Positions 35,501 to 47,800 of a DNA stretch of 64,000 nt are shown here, in pieces. Source of the stretch: Lottia gigantea. Lineage: Eukaryota > Mollusca > Gastropoda > Lottiidae. The number at the start of each line of letters is the position of its first letter. Position 1 is the stretch's first letter. The DNA is taken from positions 126,501 through 190,500 of the forward strand of contig NW_008709716.1 of the NCBI RefSeq assembly GCF_000327385.1, read 5' to 3'. The position numbers and the translations under genes are program-made. The notes below the pieces were generated by a model that saw only the letters and a list, made by a program, of their open reading frames with translations, had not been told where the DNA came from and ran no database searches.

Positions 35501-38500
35501 AGCAAAGAAAATTGACTTCTGAATATATTTCATCATTTTGTACACAAAAAATTTAAATAAACTCTACCTTTAATATAATTCCTTGTAAAGCATCTTCAGG
35601 TTTTGACTTTAACTGTTTCACTGTCTATAAAAAAAAAATTATTATTTTACATTTTAGACTTAAAAATTCCTTGAAGAGATCAATTATATTATCTTATCCT
35701 GGATAGCTGTTGGCCTATAAAACACAATAAAGATTATCAAAATTGAGGAGGCAATAACTATATAATAGTTTTCAGTCCCTTATCTGATATTCTTTACACA
35801 AGAATACTTACATTAATGGGATGTTTGATAGCTTCCAACACTGTTAATCTCGAGGTATCTCTTACTAATGATGGTTTACCTAATCTAGATTCAATATAGC
35901 GTGCCGTCACTCCAGTACCATATTTAGCAGTGTATACACCAATAGCTACTAGAGTTAACCCAGCTGCCTAAATAAAGAACAAATTGAATTACAACGAAGG
36001 GAACATCTGATGTGTAAGATTCCTTGCCATTTCAATTGTGACAAGTAACAAAAATAACTGAAATATTTGAAATATTTAGAGTGCAATACCCATAAATACA
36101 GAAATTAAATTAAATAAAATGAAAGGAGTTTTACGTCCTACTTTTCTGCACCATGTGGGCACGCCATTCAGGGTGCAATGGGGGAAATTTTGCCAGAACA
36201 GCGGCTCTTTTTCGATTTCCAACTGTCAATGGATCTAGAACGTGCACAGTCTGTAGCACAGGGAGCCTCGGTTTATTGTCCCATCCTAATGACTCAACGC
36301 TTTTTCCTCGTCAGCCCCCCTTACCTTCATCACTGACGAGGGAAACAGGGTTGAAAAATCCGAAGGTATTTTCTCAACCTATACTGGGATTGAACCCTTG
36401 ACCTTCAGATTAGCGAGCAAGCCAAACCAAGCGTCTAACTTACTGAGCCACTTTAATACAGAAGAATAATTAGGTAAGACATTTACAGATGTGCTTGCAT
36501 AATTCGATCAGATTGAGCCTCTTTTTAAGCTACATGTATATATTGAATGAACATAAATAACATAGATAAAACTTAAAAAAGTGTATTAGTTTTTACCGTA
36601 GCTGAGACTTTATCCCAATCATTTATAAAAGCTTGAAAGCCAGTTCCTAACACAGAACCAACTGTCCTGAAAGTTATAAAAATCATATTTAAGAAACATA
36701 TTGCAATACCTAAATTAAATTCTAATTGATGTAAATGAATTATTCCATATTTCAATTACACATCTTTTTCATAACCAATTATTTTCATCTAAAGTAACAT
36801 CGTTTGTGATATGTTATGAGTAAACAAACAGATACAGTTAGCTAGTAGTACAGGCCGCCCCTTGGTATGCTTAAATGCTTAAAACAAAATAGGGACCTCA
36901 TAATAGGTGGTGATCATAAATTAGTATTTTTGTCAGTTTTGGAGAATGACATCAGTATTCAATTTCAACACTAATCACAAGTAACCAATATTGAAAGTTA
37001 TAATTACTTGATTGACTCTAATACTGTTTGTCTATTTTCTACTGCCTTTAATCTAATTTGTTCTCTGATTAAATCTTGATTTTCTCTATCTATCTTAGCT
37101 CTACCAGCCATTTCTGCTTTAATCCTTGCCATTTCCGTCTTTTGACGCAGTTCAGCTTCATGCTCAAGAGAAGCTAAAATATATAAATAAATGTTTAATT
37201 TTCATCATCGCTTTTCTTTTTTTATAAAAATACAACCGGATATTGAAACAAAAATACAAAAAAGTTGAATGAAATAAGCTTATCGTATTATCAGTTCAGC
37301 CATAAGACATAGGGGGTTTAGATTTAGAAACACCGGTGCCGGTATTTAAAATAACTATTTTGATTTACACATGTCCATACTTAAAGTGCTATTAAAAGAA
37401 TAATATAGATTGATAATCTAGAATATTATTTTTACATAAACCTTCTCATTTAATACCAGACAAAAGAGTCTCTTTTCCATGGAATACTTGTTATAGTGTA
37501 CCATGGGATGAAAATGGCTCTCTAATAGAGCTTTCAACCCTTCCAGTTTTAGTTTTCTATATAAAGTGTGTCACCATGTGTAAGCTAATTGTATCATACC
37601 TCTTCTCATAGCTTCTTGCTTCTTCACAGATTCTTCTTGTTTTTTAAGATTTTCTTCATTCATACGAGCCTGATAAAAATATTCATTACATGTTTATTAG
37701 ATACATGAAATTAAAAATTCTTTCAAATTACATGTTTGAATAATAGCCATTTGGAACTAGTAGCTTGTAAGTTTTGTACAGTACTTTATTGGACAAAAAT
37801 CAGATATTAGACATGCAGCATGAAATAATCTAGATTTTCAACAAAGTTCCTCACTAACACCTAGAGGTCAACTCAGCAGTCCAGTACCACAAAACTAATT
37901 CTATTATATAATATCTATAACCTGTTGTATCAATTGATCATCATATCTCTTTCTTGACAATTGATCATTATATTGAGCTCTTTGTTGATGTTGCTTTGTT
38001 TCTTCTTGCATTGTTTTTCGACGTTCTTCTTCAGCAACACGTTTCTGATCCAGTTTCATGGCTTCCATTTGTGCTTCCAATTCCTTGAATAAAAAATGTA
38101 TGAAAACATTATAAATCAGTTTTTATTTAAACCATCATTAAGTGAAATAGCAAAATATTTCCTGCAAAGATTAATCATAAATATTATTGTTTGATCTTAA
38201 CAGTACTGTACCTTGATTTTATGCTGGTGTTCAATCTGTGCAGTTTGTTCCTGCATGCGAGTGAGTTCAAATGCTTCTTTGGCATGTTCTAAAACAAAAA
38301 AAATTCAAAAAGTTTTACCAACATAATTACCGAAAAAATACTAACCACTAAATAAAACTTAATAATTCTAATCATCTACTTGGCAGATAAGTATAAGTCA
38401 TGATTAGTTTAGAATTGCCAAAGAACTAGACATTCTCTTTGCCTGTTGCATTCTGTTTTTGCACATTGAATGGTAAATGGAATTTGATCACGTGACAAAC

Positions 38501-38923
38501 TGAACAAATTTCATTTATGTATGTTTGTGACCTGTTGCAAAATTGGTCCAAAGGAGATCAACACTTGATTCTAATATTTCACATAGAGAGTAGACCTATT
38601 ATTTATCATTGATGGGTACACTTGACATTGATCTGATGATCTTGACGCTCAACGATTTTGTATGACAATTTTTTTTTTTATATGATAATCAGATCACAAT
38701 CTGGTCATTTACTAATCTAGGCCTACTTACTTGATGCTTCTAATTCTTTTGCTGCACGTGCGGCTTTTTCAAGGGCGGCTGAGTCAAACCGGTAAGCATC
38801 ACTTTTAGAACCACCGCCGCCTTTATTTCCCTTTTCATCTCCTCCAGGTGGTGTAGGTGGGAAACCTGCAGGTGGAGGAATCGATGGATTTTGCCCTTGG
38901 TTAGTTCCAAACAACCACGACAT
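32569..38923 (-). CDS. ATAD3: ATAD3, mitochondrial AAA+ ATPase (15 coding exons, complete)
   Basis: CDS complement(join(32569..32766, 32946..33051, 33370..33537, 33852..33922, 34148..34199, 34939..35063, 35323..35448, 35568..35624, 35812..35967, 36597..36666, 37008..37173, 37600..37669, 37922..38083, 38212..38288, 38731..38923)), 598 aa, near the human length; every junction keeps frame. The start [10 protein letters not shown] matches the conserved ATAD3 N-terminus MSWLFG. Order: Pro/Gly-rich N-terminus; long coiled coil (about 60-235) with [14 protein letters not shown]; a membrane segment [17 protein letters not shown] (about 247-263) after [11 protein letters not shown]; then the AAA+ core with Walker A GPPGTGKT (348-355), Walker B LLFVDEAD (403-410), sensor-1 N450 in [11 protein letters not shown] and R462 in [12 protein letters not shown]3 spans the mitochondrial inner membrane and supports nucleoid, cristae and cholesterol functions. 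A diverged SINE lies in the intron between exons 6 and 7. Confidence 0.96.
34366..34383. repeat. Poly-C tract, 18 bp
   Basis: Uninterrupted C run inside an ATAD3 intron, equal to a G run on the transcribed (minus) strand. Such tracts are length-unstable and can form G-quadruplex or i-motif structures; no function is implied. Confidence 0.8.
36121..36452 (-). mobile_element. tRNA-derived SINE, diverged copy in an ATAD3 intron
   Basis: Same family as the SINE at 11910/18135, much more diverged and missing the outermost head. It keeps the tail GGACGTAAAACTCC (minus strand), the body motif GGATGGGACAATAAACCGAG and a B-box-like GGGTTCAATCCC. The tail-side flank is AT-rich (AAATTAAATAAAAT). Its divergence shows that the family has been active over a long period. 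Confidence 0.75.
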
Positions 38924-41849
38924 CTTTATATTTTTCTCATGCAATAGCCTTACAGACGGATTCACGTGTTGTATTTAGTAAATCAACGGGAATATCCAGG
39001 CGTAACTGTTAGTTAAGACATATTTTAAAACAGTCTGGAAAACAAAGAATCAAAAAGATGGAGGTTGGTTCATTAAAAACAGTTTTATATAACACGAAAT
39101 TATTACATCGTATTTTTTTCTCTATTTGTGTAATGATTAAAGCTAATTCCAAATGCTTTGTTAACTAGTAATTCCCTTTCAGTACCTAAATAAACTGAAA
39201 AAAAAACCAGCTATCGTTTCATAAATATTATAGTATCAGGAATCTTTGTAGCCGATGTTGACAGGCCAAGGGCGATAACTACCCAATCAGGATTGTTAAT
39301 TTGTTGGTTTTTTTTATGTCAGTGAGCCTGGTTTGCTTAATCACCATGAGAGTGACAGAGTTTATAAATAGTGTAACAAATATGGGCCAAACTTAAAGGT
39401 TCTTTATCATTTTCACTTTAGTAGGCTACATTAGGCCTGTTGTCAGATTATGAAGTTGATACATGATGTTGGACTAGTATAACTAAAGATAGGCTACATG
39501 AAGAAATTAATTAAGGTCTTCATTGAATTATATCAATTGCTTTTATTTATGTGAACTGGAATATCCTTAAGCTTCAATATAATAGCCTTGCGATGGTCCT
39601 TGGTTAGCTACACATTATCTCTGTAGACTTTGATTGTCATTTTAAGTACTGTACCAGAAGACAATAATTATATAGCTTATTCCAGGTCAGTGTAGTCTCT
39701 ACTAAACTGTAGTGTACTACTATTCCACATATCTAGCTTTTTTCTTTACATTATCACAACTTGATTAAATTTAAAATAGGACTGCAATGATTAACTGATG
39801 AATAGATGGTACGTGATTCTTTCCTTCTTATCGAAGCATTGTGATGGATAAACTTTAAAATCGCAGTATATCAGTGTGATTATTTATTAACTACCATTAA
39901 TAACAGATAAATTCAGAATCCTCTTGTGTAGAAGAAATGATTTGTGTCATGATTTTATTTTTGAAATTTAATTTATCACATCAAAATTTGTATTCAAATC
40001 TTTTATAACTTAAAAAAATTCAAAAATTGGGAATTTGTTTCAAAATTCTTTATATCAAAATGTTTTTGTTTGCCAGATCAAGACAAAAGACAAAATTGGT
40101 AAAATTCTTTTCTTTTATCTAACCTTATAAAAGAATTGCAACAAATCATATCGTTGGACGAGTATCGTTATGTGTATCTAATTGCAGCCCTATTGGTGAA
40201 TGAATTAACAGAATTTAGCTAATTTAACCAGCCATGATCCAAGAAAATGCAAAAAAAATATGGTCTGATATGGGCTTATTACTCTAATTTGAACCACCAA
40301 CCATTTAGTATTGTAATATAGGCCTATACAAATTTATAAATGTGTCCTGATTTTGTTACGTCTAATGAAGTGGGAGCTAAATGTACACTGAAATTTGGTT
40401 TGTAATCAGTTTGAGAAAAGATCTTTTTTTAAACGTGACATGAAGAATGGCTAAAAAAAAAATTATATACTGTCTTATCTAATGTCCACTGATAGTGGAT
40501 AGAATAGATAGTAACTTGAACGAATTAAACAATTTTGTGACAGCTGTCACTATAAATGACAAAGTAGTATACTGTTGGAAATATTAGTTAAAGTAATGAA
40601 AAAAAACATTTTTGTTGTATGTTCTAATTAGCTATCTTGTTTTTGTAATGTTTTTTTGTGTTACATCTAGTTAAAGGTGAAGATTTAAAAATGGAATGAA
40701 ATTTTATATTGCCCAGTCACAATTGATTAATCAATCAATTAACATCATTAACTATGTGTTTTTTCTTTATATTTTGATAGAAATTGTAAAATAGGGCATT
40801 TTCTGAAAAATTTGGCTTATAAATATTTCACATTATTATTGTTTTATTGACAAATTTTAATAGTTTGAATAATGTAGATAATTTTGTTCATGTGACTGAA
40901 TAGTGAGAATGGTCTTAGACCTTTAAGTAAAATGTATACATGTGTATTTACTTTTTATAGTTAAAAATATAAGATGAGTATCTTGTTGTGTTTTCATTGT
41001 ATTTATTCATTATATTGGTGTAATTTTTATACACCCACATGAAATGGGGGAGCGTATATTGATGTCCGTCCACAATTGCTTGTAAACACTCTACAAGACA
41101 CAATTCTTGACGGATTTTGACAAAACTGTGTTCGTAATCACCCAAGGATGAACCCTATTGAAAATCAGAAGAATCGAAAAATATTTGATATGAATTATTG
41201 CCCTTGTTCTTGAAAACGCATTCAATTTTTAACTCATAAACACTTTTTTACGAAACTTGGATGAACCCTATCGAAAATCATACAAATCGAAAAAATTTTC
41301 ATAGGAGTTATTGACCTCGTTCTTGAAAATGCTTCCAAATTTTAGCTCTAAGGCCAGATTTTGACAAAACTTGGTTTTATTATATATATGCGCTGAAGGT
41401 TGAATATTTGCCTTCTAGAGTTTCACAAGCTAAAAATTGAACATGTTTTCAGAAACAAGGGCAATAACTCATACTCAATATTATTCAGTATCGCCCTAAA
41501 GAGTTCAAAAGAAGTGTATGACTGAAGGTTGAATATTTCATACTGGTGATTGTAACTGTACTGCTAAATATTTTTATTCAAAATCAAAGCTGCCAGTGGG
41601 CGTATATTACCTTGCCTGGCAAGCTATCTTAAACTGTGTGGTGCTCATAAAGAAGGTGAGAAGTTGAAGCTTTTTAGTTTATATAGTTGAGTGGAAAATT
41701 TTCAATATCATTAGTGAGTCTATTATTATCAAGATTGTTCACTTGGTCTAACTTCTTTTCAGCATTTAGTTCTACTGAGAGAGTTTTAAGTGTAAATTGT
41801 AATGTAAGGGAACTGTTATTTTTGATTGAATATCTAGTTATTGGTGAGA
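38924..41849. other. Head-to-head spacer between ATAD3 and the CDF gene
   Basis: About 2.9 kb. The two genes are divergent, so their promoters should lie here. The part next to ATAD3 (38924-39300) is mixed in composition; the rest is AT-rich with many T/A runs. The repeat-family copy at 41029-41629 lies within 220 bp of the CDF start codon. No further gene is supported. Confidence 0.55.
41029..41629 (+). repeat. TACGCCCACAT-type repeat family, copy 2
   Basis: Begins ATACACCCACATGAAATGGG and continues GGAGCGTATATTG, an imperfect fold-back end, followed by GATGTCCGTCCACAATTGCT. Ends GGGCGTATATTACCTTGCCT then GGCAAGCTATCT, matching copy 1. Internal units carry GAATTATTGCCCTTGTTCTTG blocks repeated at about 41194 and 41307. 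Confidence 0.7.
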
Positions 41850-44800
41850 ATGGTGAATGATAAAAAAGATGAAGATAAGCATTCTGTTGCGTCTGCCCCT
41901 GATATTATTATAACAGACACTGTTGAAGTTGTCGATAAATCAGAGGTATTTTTTTTTCCTTCTTCTTCAAATGTTGCAGCAGATACATTGCCAATTATCG
42001 TAATTATCAAATGTAAATTAATCATACCATTTTTAACATCTAGTTATAAACAAGAATAAGTAGTCCTAGATATTTTGACATTTTGAAAGTCCGACTGTTT
42101 GACATCAAGAAGTGATGATATTTGAAGTATGCCTCATAGCATCTCTTCTTATCCATTGGCAATGACAAAAAAAAATTTTTCTTTGATAGATGGAGGATTT
42201 TGTCACCAAATCATTACTACTACCTCAAATTAATCACATTGAAGATGAACATACATTAATGGGATTAGCTCCTAGATCCCAGTCTAATCGGTGTTTATCT
42301 GTTAGTAATTGTGATAATAGTTATGAATCAGTATCTGGTATTAGAATGACTGAAATAGTACCAGCAAATAGTAACATTTATGACAATGGTATGTTTATTT
42401 TATTTTGTTTGGCCTTCAGTATTTTTAAGGAAGTTCAAGTGAGTAACAGAGTGTTTGCTTATGCAAAACAAGTAATATGACTATATGGGGAAAATGTATC
42501 ATATTCATCAGCTATTAGTAGGTTAACCTGCCCACTTTAAACAAAGCCTAGGCTAAATGAAATATGTATATAGCCTAATTTTGAACCATAGATACAATTT
42601 TGCCTCCTCACTTTTAAGTGGCTCCATTGCGCCAGATATTTTTGCCATGAAATATTAGTTTGTTTCTAAGGCAAATAATAGAACAAAAAAAAATTTTTTT
42701 AGATTGTATACTCGATAATTTAAATTACATTACAGCAATCTCTGAGGCAGTATGTAAAACATCTTAAAAGTATTACAAATGTTTTAATTTTTTTTTTTAA
42801 GACAACGAATTATCATGGCAAATACCAATTCATGTTTTTAGCTCTAAAAGACATTCGAAGGATTCTTCATCTCGATTAAAAAGGAGATTAAGGTAGAATT
42901 ATACATGTCAAATAAGTATTTAAAGTAGACTGGAACATTGACATTGCGTGAAACTTTCGAGTAACAACATAATTCAATATATTGACACAGCTTTATGGAA
43001 CAACAATCACTGGTTAAAGTTTTATGCAACGTTTCGTCTGGGGGAAACAAGTGTGGAAAATTATGTTGCAGATTGCTGTTCCATAAAGCTGTGTCTATAT
43101 TTCTTACTCAAAAATGCTAATTGCCATTAAAAGACTTTTAACACAATTCAAGTTTTATTTAAATATTTTGAGTTATGAAAGCCATAAAAAGTTGAAAAGT
43201 AAAATTTTAATTGAATTTTTATAGAATTTATTTTCACCTGAGGTTTATTCTTATTACTGTTGCATATTTGCCTGCCTGTGTGATGTTAAAAGTATTGTAT
43301 ATGTTGACATAAATACTTTCAAAGCTCTTACACCAGGATTTAGAAACATATTTTTGTTGTGTTGCATGAATTGTTCTCTTACTTTCATATACCTACCAAT
43401 ATTATTTGTTGTTATATCCAGGTCATATTATAAAGCCCAGAATGAATTAATCAGTGTTTATGAACAGTTACAACAAGGACCTGGTAGTAATGGTAATGAT
43501 GGTACTAATAAACATGACCAAATTACATTGATATTGTCTCGTGTATCTTTTATAGCCAATCTGGTAAGTCTGGGTAGGATATGCTACATAAATTTCAATA
43601 AATATGAAAAATACCTACCTATTACTAGAGTAGATCTATCAACGATGTACTGTTCATGTCTGCTTCTAAGTTTTGATCTGGTACTTTGAACTGGCATCAG
43701 ATGTTCAGGACAATTAGCATGCTGTGATTTTATAATTCTATCAAAAACCATAGAACAGTAATACTATTTCTTATCATCAAATCCTGATTTTTAGTCTATT
43801 CAACCTGATTCCATAGAAAAGTACTTTTTTATACGCCCACATTATAATGTGTTCGTATATTGTCGTCGCCCTTGTCCATCCATTGGTCTGGTCGTCCACA
43901 ATTGGCTTGTGAACGCAATAGAGACAACAGTTCTTATCTGATTTTAATGAAATTTGGTGTGATCATTTATATTCATGAAATCTTGGACAAATTCGAATTG
44001 GACGTATCTTTCGATGAATGGTTTTTGAGTTATTGCTCTTGACTTATGAAAAACGCGTCAAAATTTGATTGTGAACACAATAGAGAGTACAGATTTTATT
44101 CAATTGAAATGAAATTTGGTATGATCATTTATAATGATGAGATCTTAGTCAAGATTAAATTTGAAATTTTTCGATCAACGGAATTTGAGTTATTGCCCAA
44201 GACTTAGTAAAAACGCATCAAAATTTGTTAGCGTTAGAGGTAACAGTGTATGTCAGAATTTTATTAAATAATGTGTGTTTGTTTAAATCAACAATATCTT
44301 GCACAAATTAGATTTTGGTAAGATTTGACACAGATAGGTGACTGCCCTTGATATACTGAAAATGTATCAGGAAAGTCGGCGTATCTTGCTAGGCAATCAC
44401 TTGTTACTTAATGCAGAAAGTTTTCAAACCTCTTTTTAAAATTTGACTGTCCCTGTGCTAAATGATGCATATACTGGAGACAGACCTATACTATTTATAG
44501 TTCTCCCCAAAAGAGTAGGCTCAAACATTATGTTAATTATTGGAAACATTTGGGCATATAGTATTTTTTATTTTCTTTATTTTTAGTTGTTGTTATTTGG
44601 AAAAGCTGTAACAGTAGCATTATCTAGTTCATTATCTATTATTTCAAGTTTAGTTGATTCATCAGTTGATTTGCTCTCAGGATTAATAATTTGGTGGACA
44701 TCTAGTACTATGAAAAAAAGAAATATTTATTTATATCCTGGAGGTTATTATAACATACATTATTTTATACCCATATTCTCAAAAGGGAAATATTTTTCAA

Positions 44801-47800
44801 AAACAGTCCAGACCATTTATCATCATGGCTTAAATCACGCACCCTCACAAATTTAAGGTGGTTCACTTTATCAAAATATCTATGTATGAGGCAGTGAATT
44901 TTAACCAATTAAAATGACCTTTATCATATTAGAGGGTTTGGGAGATGAGTGCATTCAGAAGGATGTAAATAAATGATGACATTCTGACCGGGCACAGTAT
45001 AACATTGGGAATTATAGCAAAATCAGACAGCAAATATACTGTTTAGATGTGGAATAACTTTAATTTCAGGAAGAACACGTCTGGAACCATTAGCTATTGT
45101 TGTATTATCGGTTATAATGTCATTAGCTTCCTTCCAAATAGTAATAGAATCTATTCAGAAAATAGTGGCATTAGTCAACATTTCGGACAATATACCCACA
45201 TTTGATAATATTACTATTATTATAGTCAGTACTACAGTCGGTAAGCTTAATTTCAGATTACCATGTTTTCAGTAGGCTAAGTATGATTTAACTATATTTG
45301 TCAGGTCTGTCTGACTGTAGCCAAAGAAATGATACTACCACAGATAGTATTACAGAGACATCCTTAGTTAACATATCTAATCATCTTAACCTTAAACTTG
45401 TACCTTGTTTTATCATAAATCTTTACTTTTTGACCTAGGCCAGTGCTTTCATCAGACTATGTTCGCATCACCATCTAACACAAATATCTGACTGAAATAG
45501 TACTACTTTTAGTAGTCCTGAGTCATTGGGAATGAAACTTACTAATGCTTCTGAACAAGAAACTGTACACCTTTATTTGTGTGTATTAAAGTGTGGGCTC
45601 TTTTCATTTTTTTGTTTCTTGATTTCAGTGGTAAAACTAGGTTTATTTATACTGTGTTATATAAAAGGAAGAAATATTTCATCTGTAAAAGTTTTATTAC
45701 AAGATCATCGTAATGATACTCTCTCTAATCTTATAGCTATTATATGTGGCTATTTAGGTAAGGTATATTCATAAACAAATTTATTCTCTTTCCACAAACT
45801 TGATGAAAAACTTTTGTCTTTTTCATGAAGATGACAAAAAAGTGTTGACACAAAGATATTCCAATTGCAAACATCCAGATCCAGATCTATATCTACATGA
45901 GAAAGAAATATTCTTGAAATAGTTGAATTACATCATTGTTTGTTGTCTGATGCTAAACAAAGTGCAGAATTACCTCCCCTTAGTAGAATTATCTCCCTTT
46001 GACCACAAGCTAAAAAAGAAATTGAATACAGATTTGATTCATGTTCATTTATAATCATTTGATAACAATAAAGGAACAGGTAGGCTAATTTTTTGACCAA
46101 TTCTACTCTAGTCTGAGAAACTGGAATTTTTTAGCAGAGCTAATGGGAAATAGCTTCACAGATCACTGTCGAAATTGGAGCCTCCAAATCCATTTCTGTC
46201 CAGAATTATCTGTGTTTGACTTGTCAATTGAAAGTGAGCAAGCCATGATTCCGTTCAGTTTGAGAAATAAAAGAGTCTGGGTAATCAACGCTAACAGGAA
46301 ACAATCATCTTCCGGTGTATACAAACAAACTTTGCCAATGATTAATATTCGTTGAAAATTGTGTCAGTGGTGGAGTAATCATTCTAAATTATATATGAAT
46401 GGCTTTTTCGCGGAGTCGCTTAATCTCCTACGAGGCATCATTATTTCGTCTTCAAAATATGACAATGTCGAGGTCAATTCAAGAGTAGAGGTCAAGGACG
46501 TGGGAAACCCCGCTTGAGAGTTACTTCGCCTTGAAAATTACACCGGATTTCCTAGACTCACGATTTGAAAATCGCTTAATGGATGTATTAAGCGTTTTAT
46601 AATTAATTACTTGATTTTGTGGATATATCGGATTATAGAGGGATTTTGATGTATAGTTAGGACACCAGGTAAGTCCACTGATGGATATATACTGTTAATG
46701 GCCAAATTTGAGCAAAATTGAAATTTTTTGTTCATCCTAAGACGTAGTATCCCTTTAAGATACTCTGTCATTTATTGAAAAGACATAGTGGGTAAAAGTA
46801 TTTTTAAAGGAATTAAATGATTTCCATACATTTCTAGTACTTATGAAAACTATTTACATATATTCTAGACTAAACTCAACCCCCCAAAATGGCCCACCTG
46901 TCCCTTTGAAATACTCTTCAGTGTAATTAAACAATAAAATCATTATTGTGTATGAAGTGTTTGAACAGGATTAGTTCATTTCATTCTACAATGGCATGAA
47001 TGAATAGTGTCATGCTCAGTGATACCTGTAAAGCAGATTCATCTCAGTAAAACATTATTTTACACTTACTCTCTGACTACATTAAGTGAAGTCAGAACTC
47101 AGTGTTAGTGTTGGATTAGTGCATAAGTGTAGCACTAGCACTAGTGTAACACTAACCCCAACATTTGACCTTGATGTAAAGTGTTGGGTGACACTGAGAT
47201 AACAGTGTATTTGGGGAACAATTTAACACAATTGTTAACCTTATGGTACTCTAGTGTTCCACTAATCCTAACTCAGTGTTTCAGAACACTGGCTTAGCAT
47301 GAGTTTCTATATCTTTTTAACACTAACCCTTAGTGGTTTACACGATGCAGAGGTCAGAACTTTTTCATTGCCCATTTCACTCATTTCTTGCCATCCATTT
47401 TCTGTATTTGACAGATTCACTTAGCTGCTTAGCAGACAACACTGTCAAATGGCTTTAGGTTTGACACTAGTGTTAAGCTGGTGTATTGTAAGTTTTACAC
47501 TGATGCTAGCGTTATGGTGACAGGATTAGCACTAACTCTTTAACACTAAATTGAATTTTTATTTTCATTTTATGAATATTCAAAATAAAAATTTTCAACT
47601 ATGCCATTTATCTAAGAATGTTTTCGAATCAATAGAAATAAAAGGTTAGTCAACCGGCGAAATCTCAAATGTTTCACCAAAGGCTATCCTGTTCACAATT
47701 ACCTGCGGTGAAAATGACCTATTTCTTCAACTGACTCTGTAAATCATGTTAAAAAAACTTTTCCAGTGGTTATCATTTTCATCAACCTAAAAGCAATCCA

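Noticed and set aside
46143-46355. Plus-strand 70-codon frame
   Set aside because: It lies inside the AAGGGACAG-ended element and has no motif; not supported as a gene.
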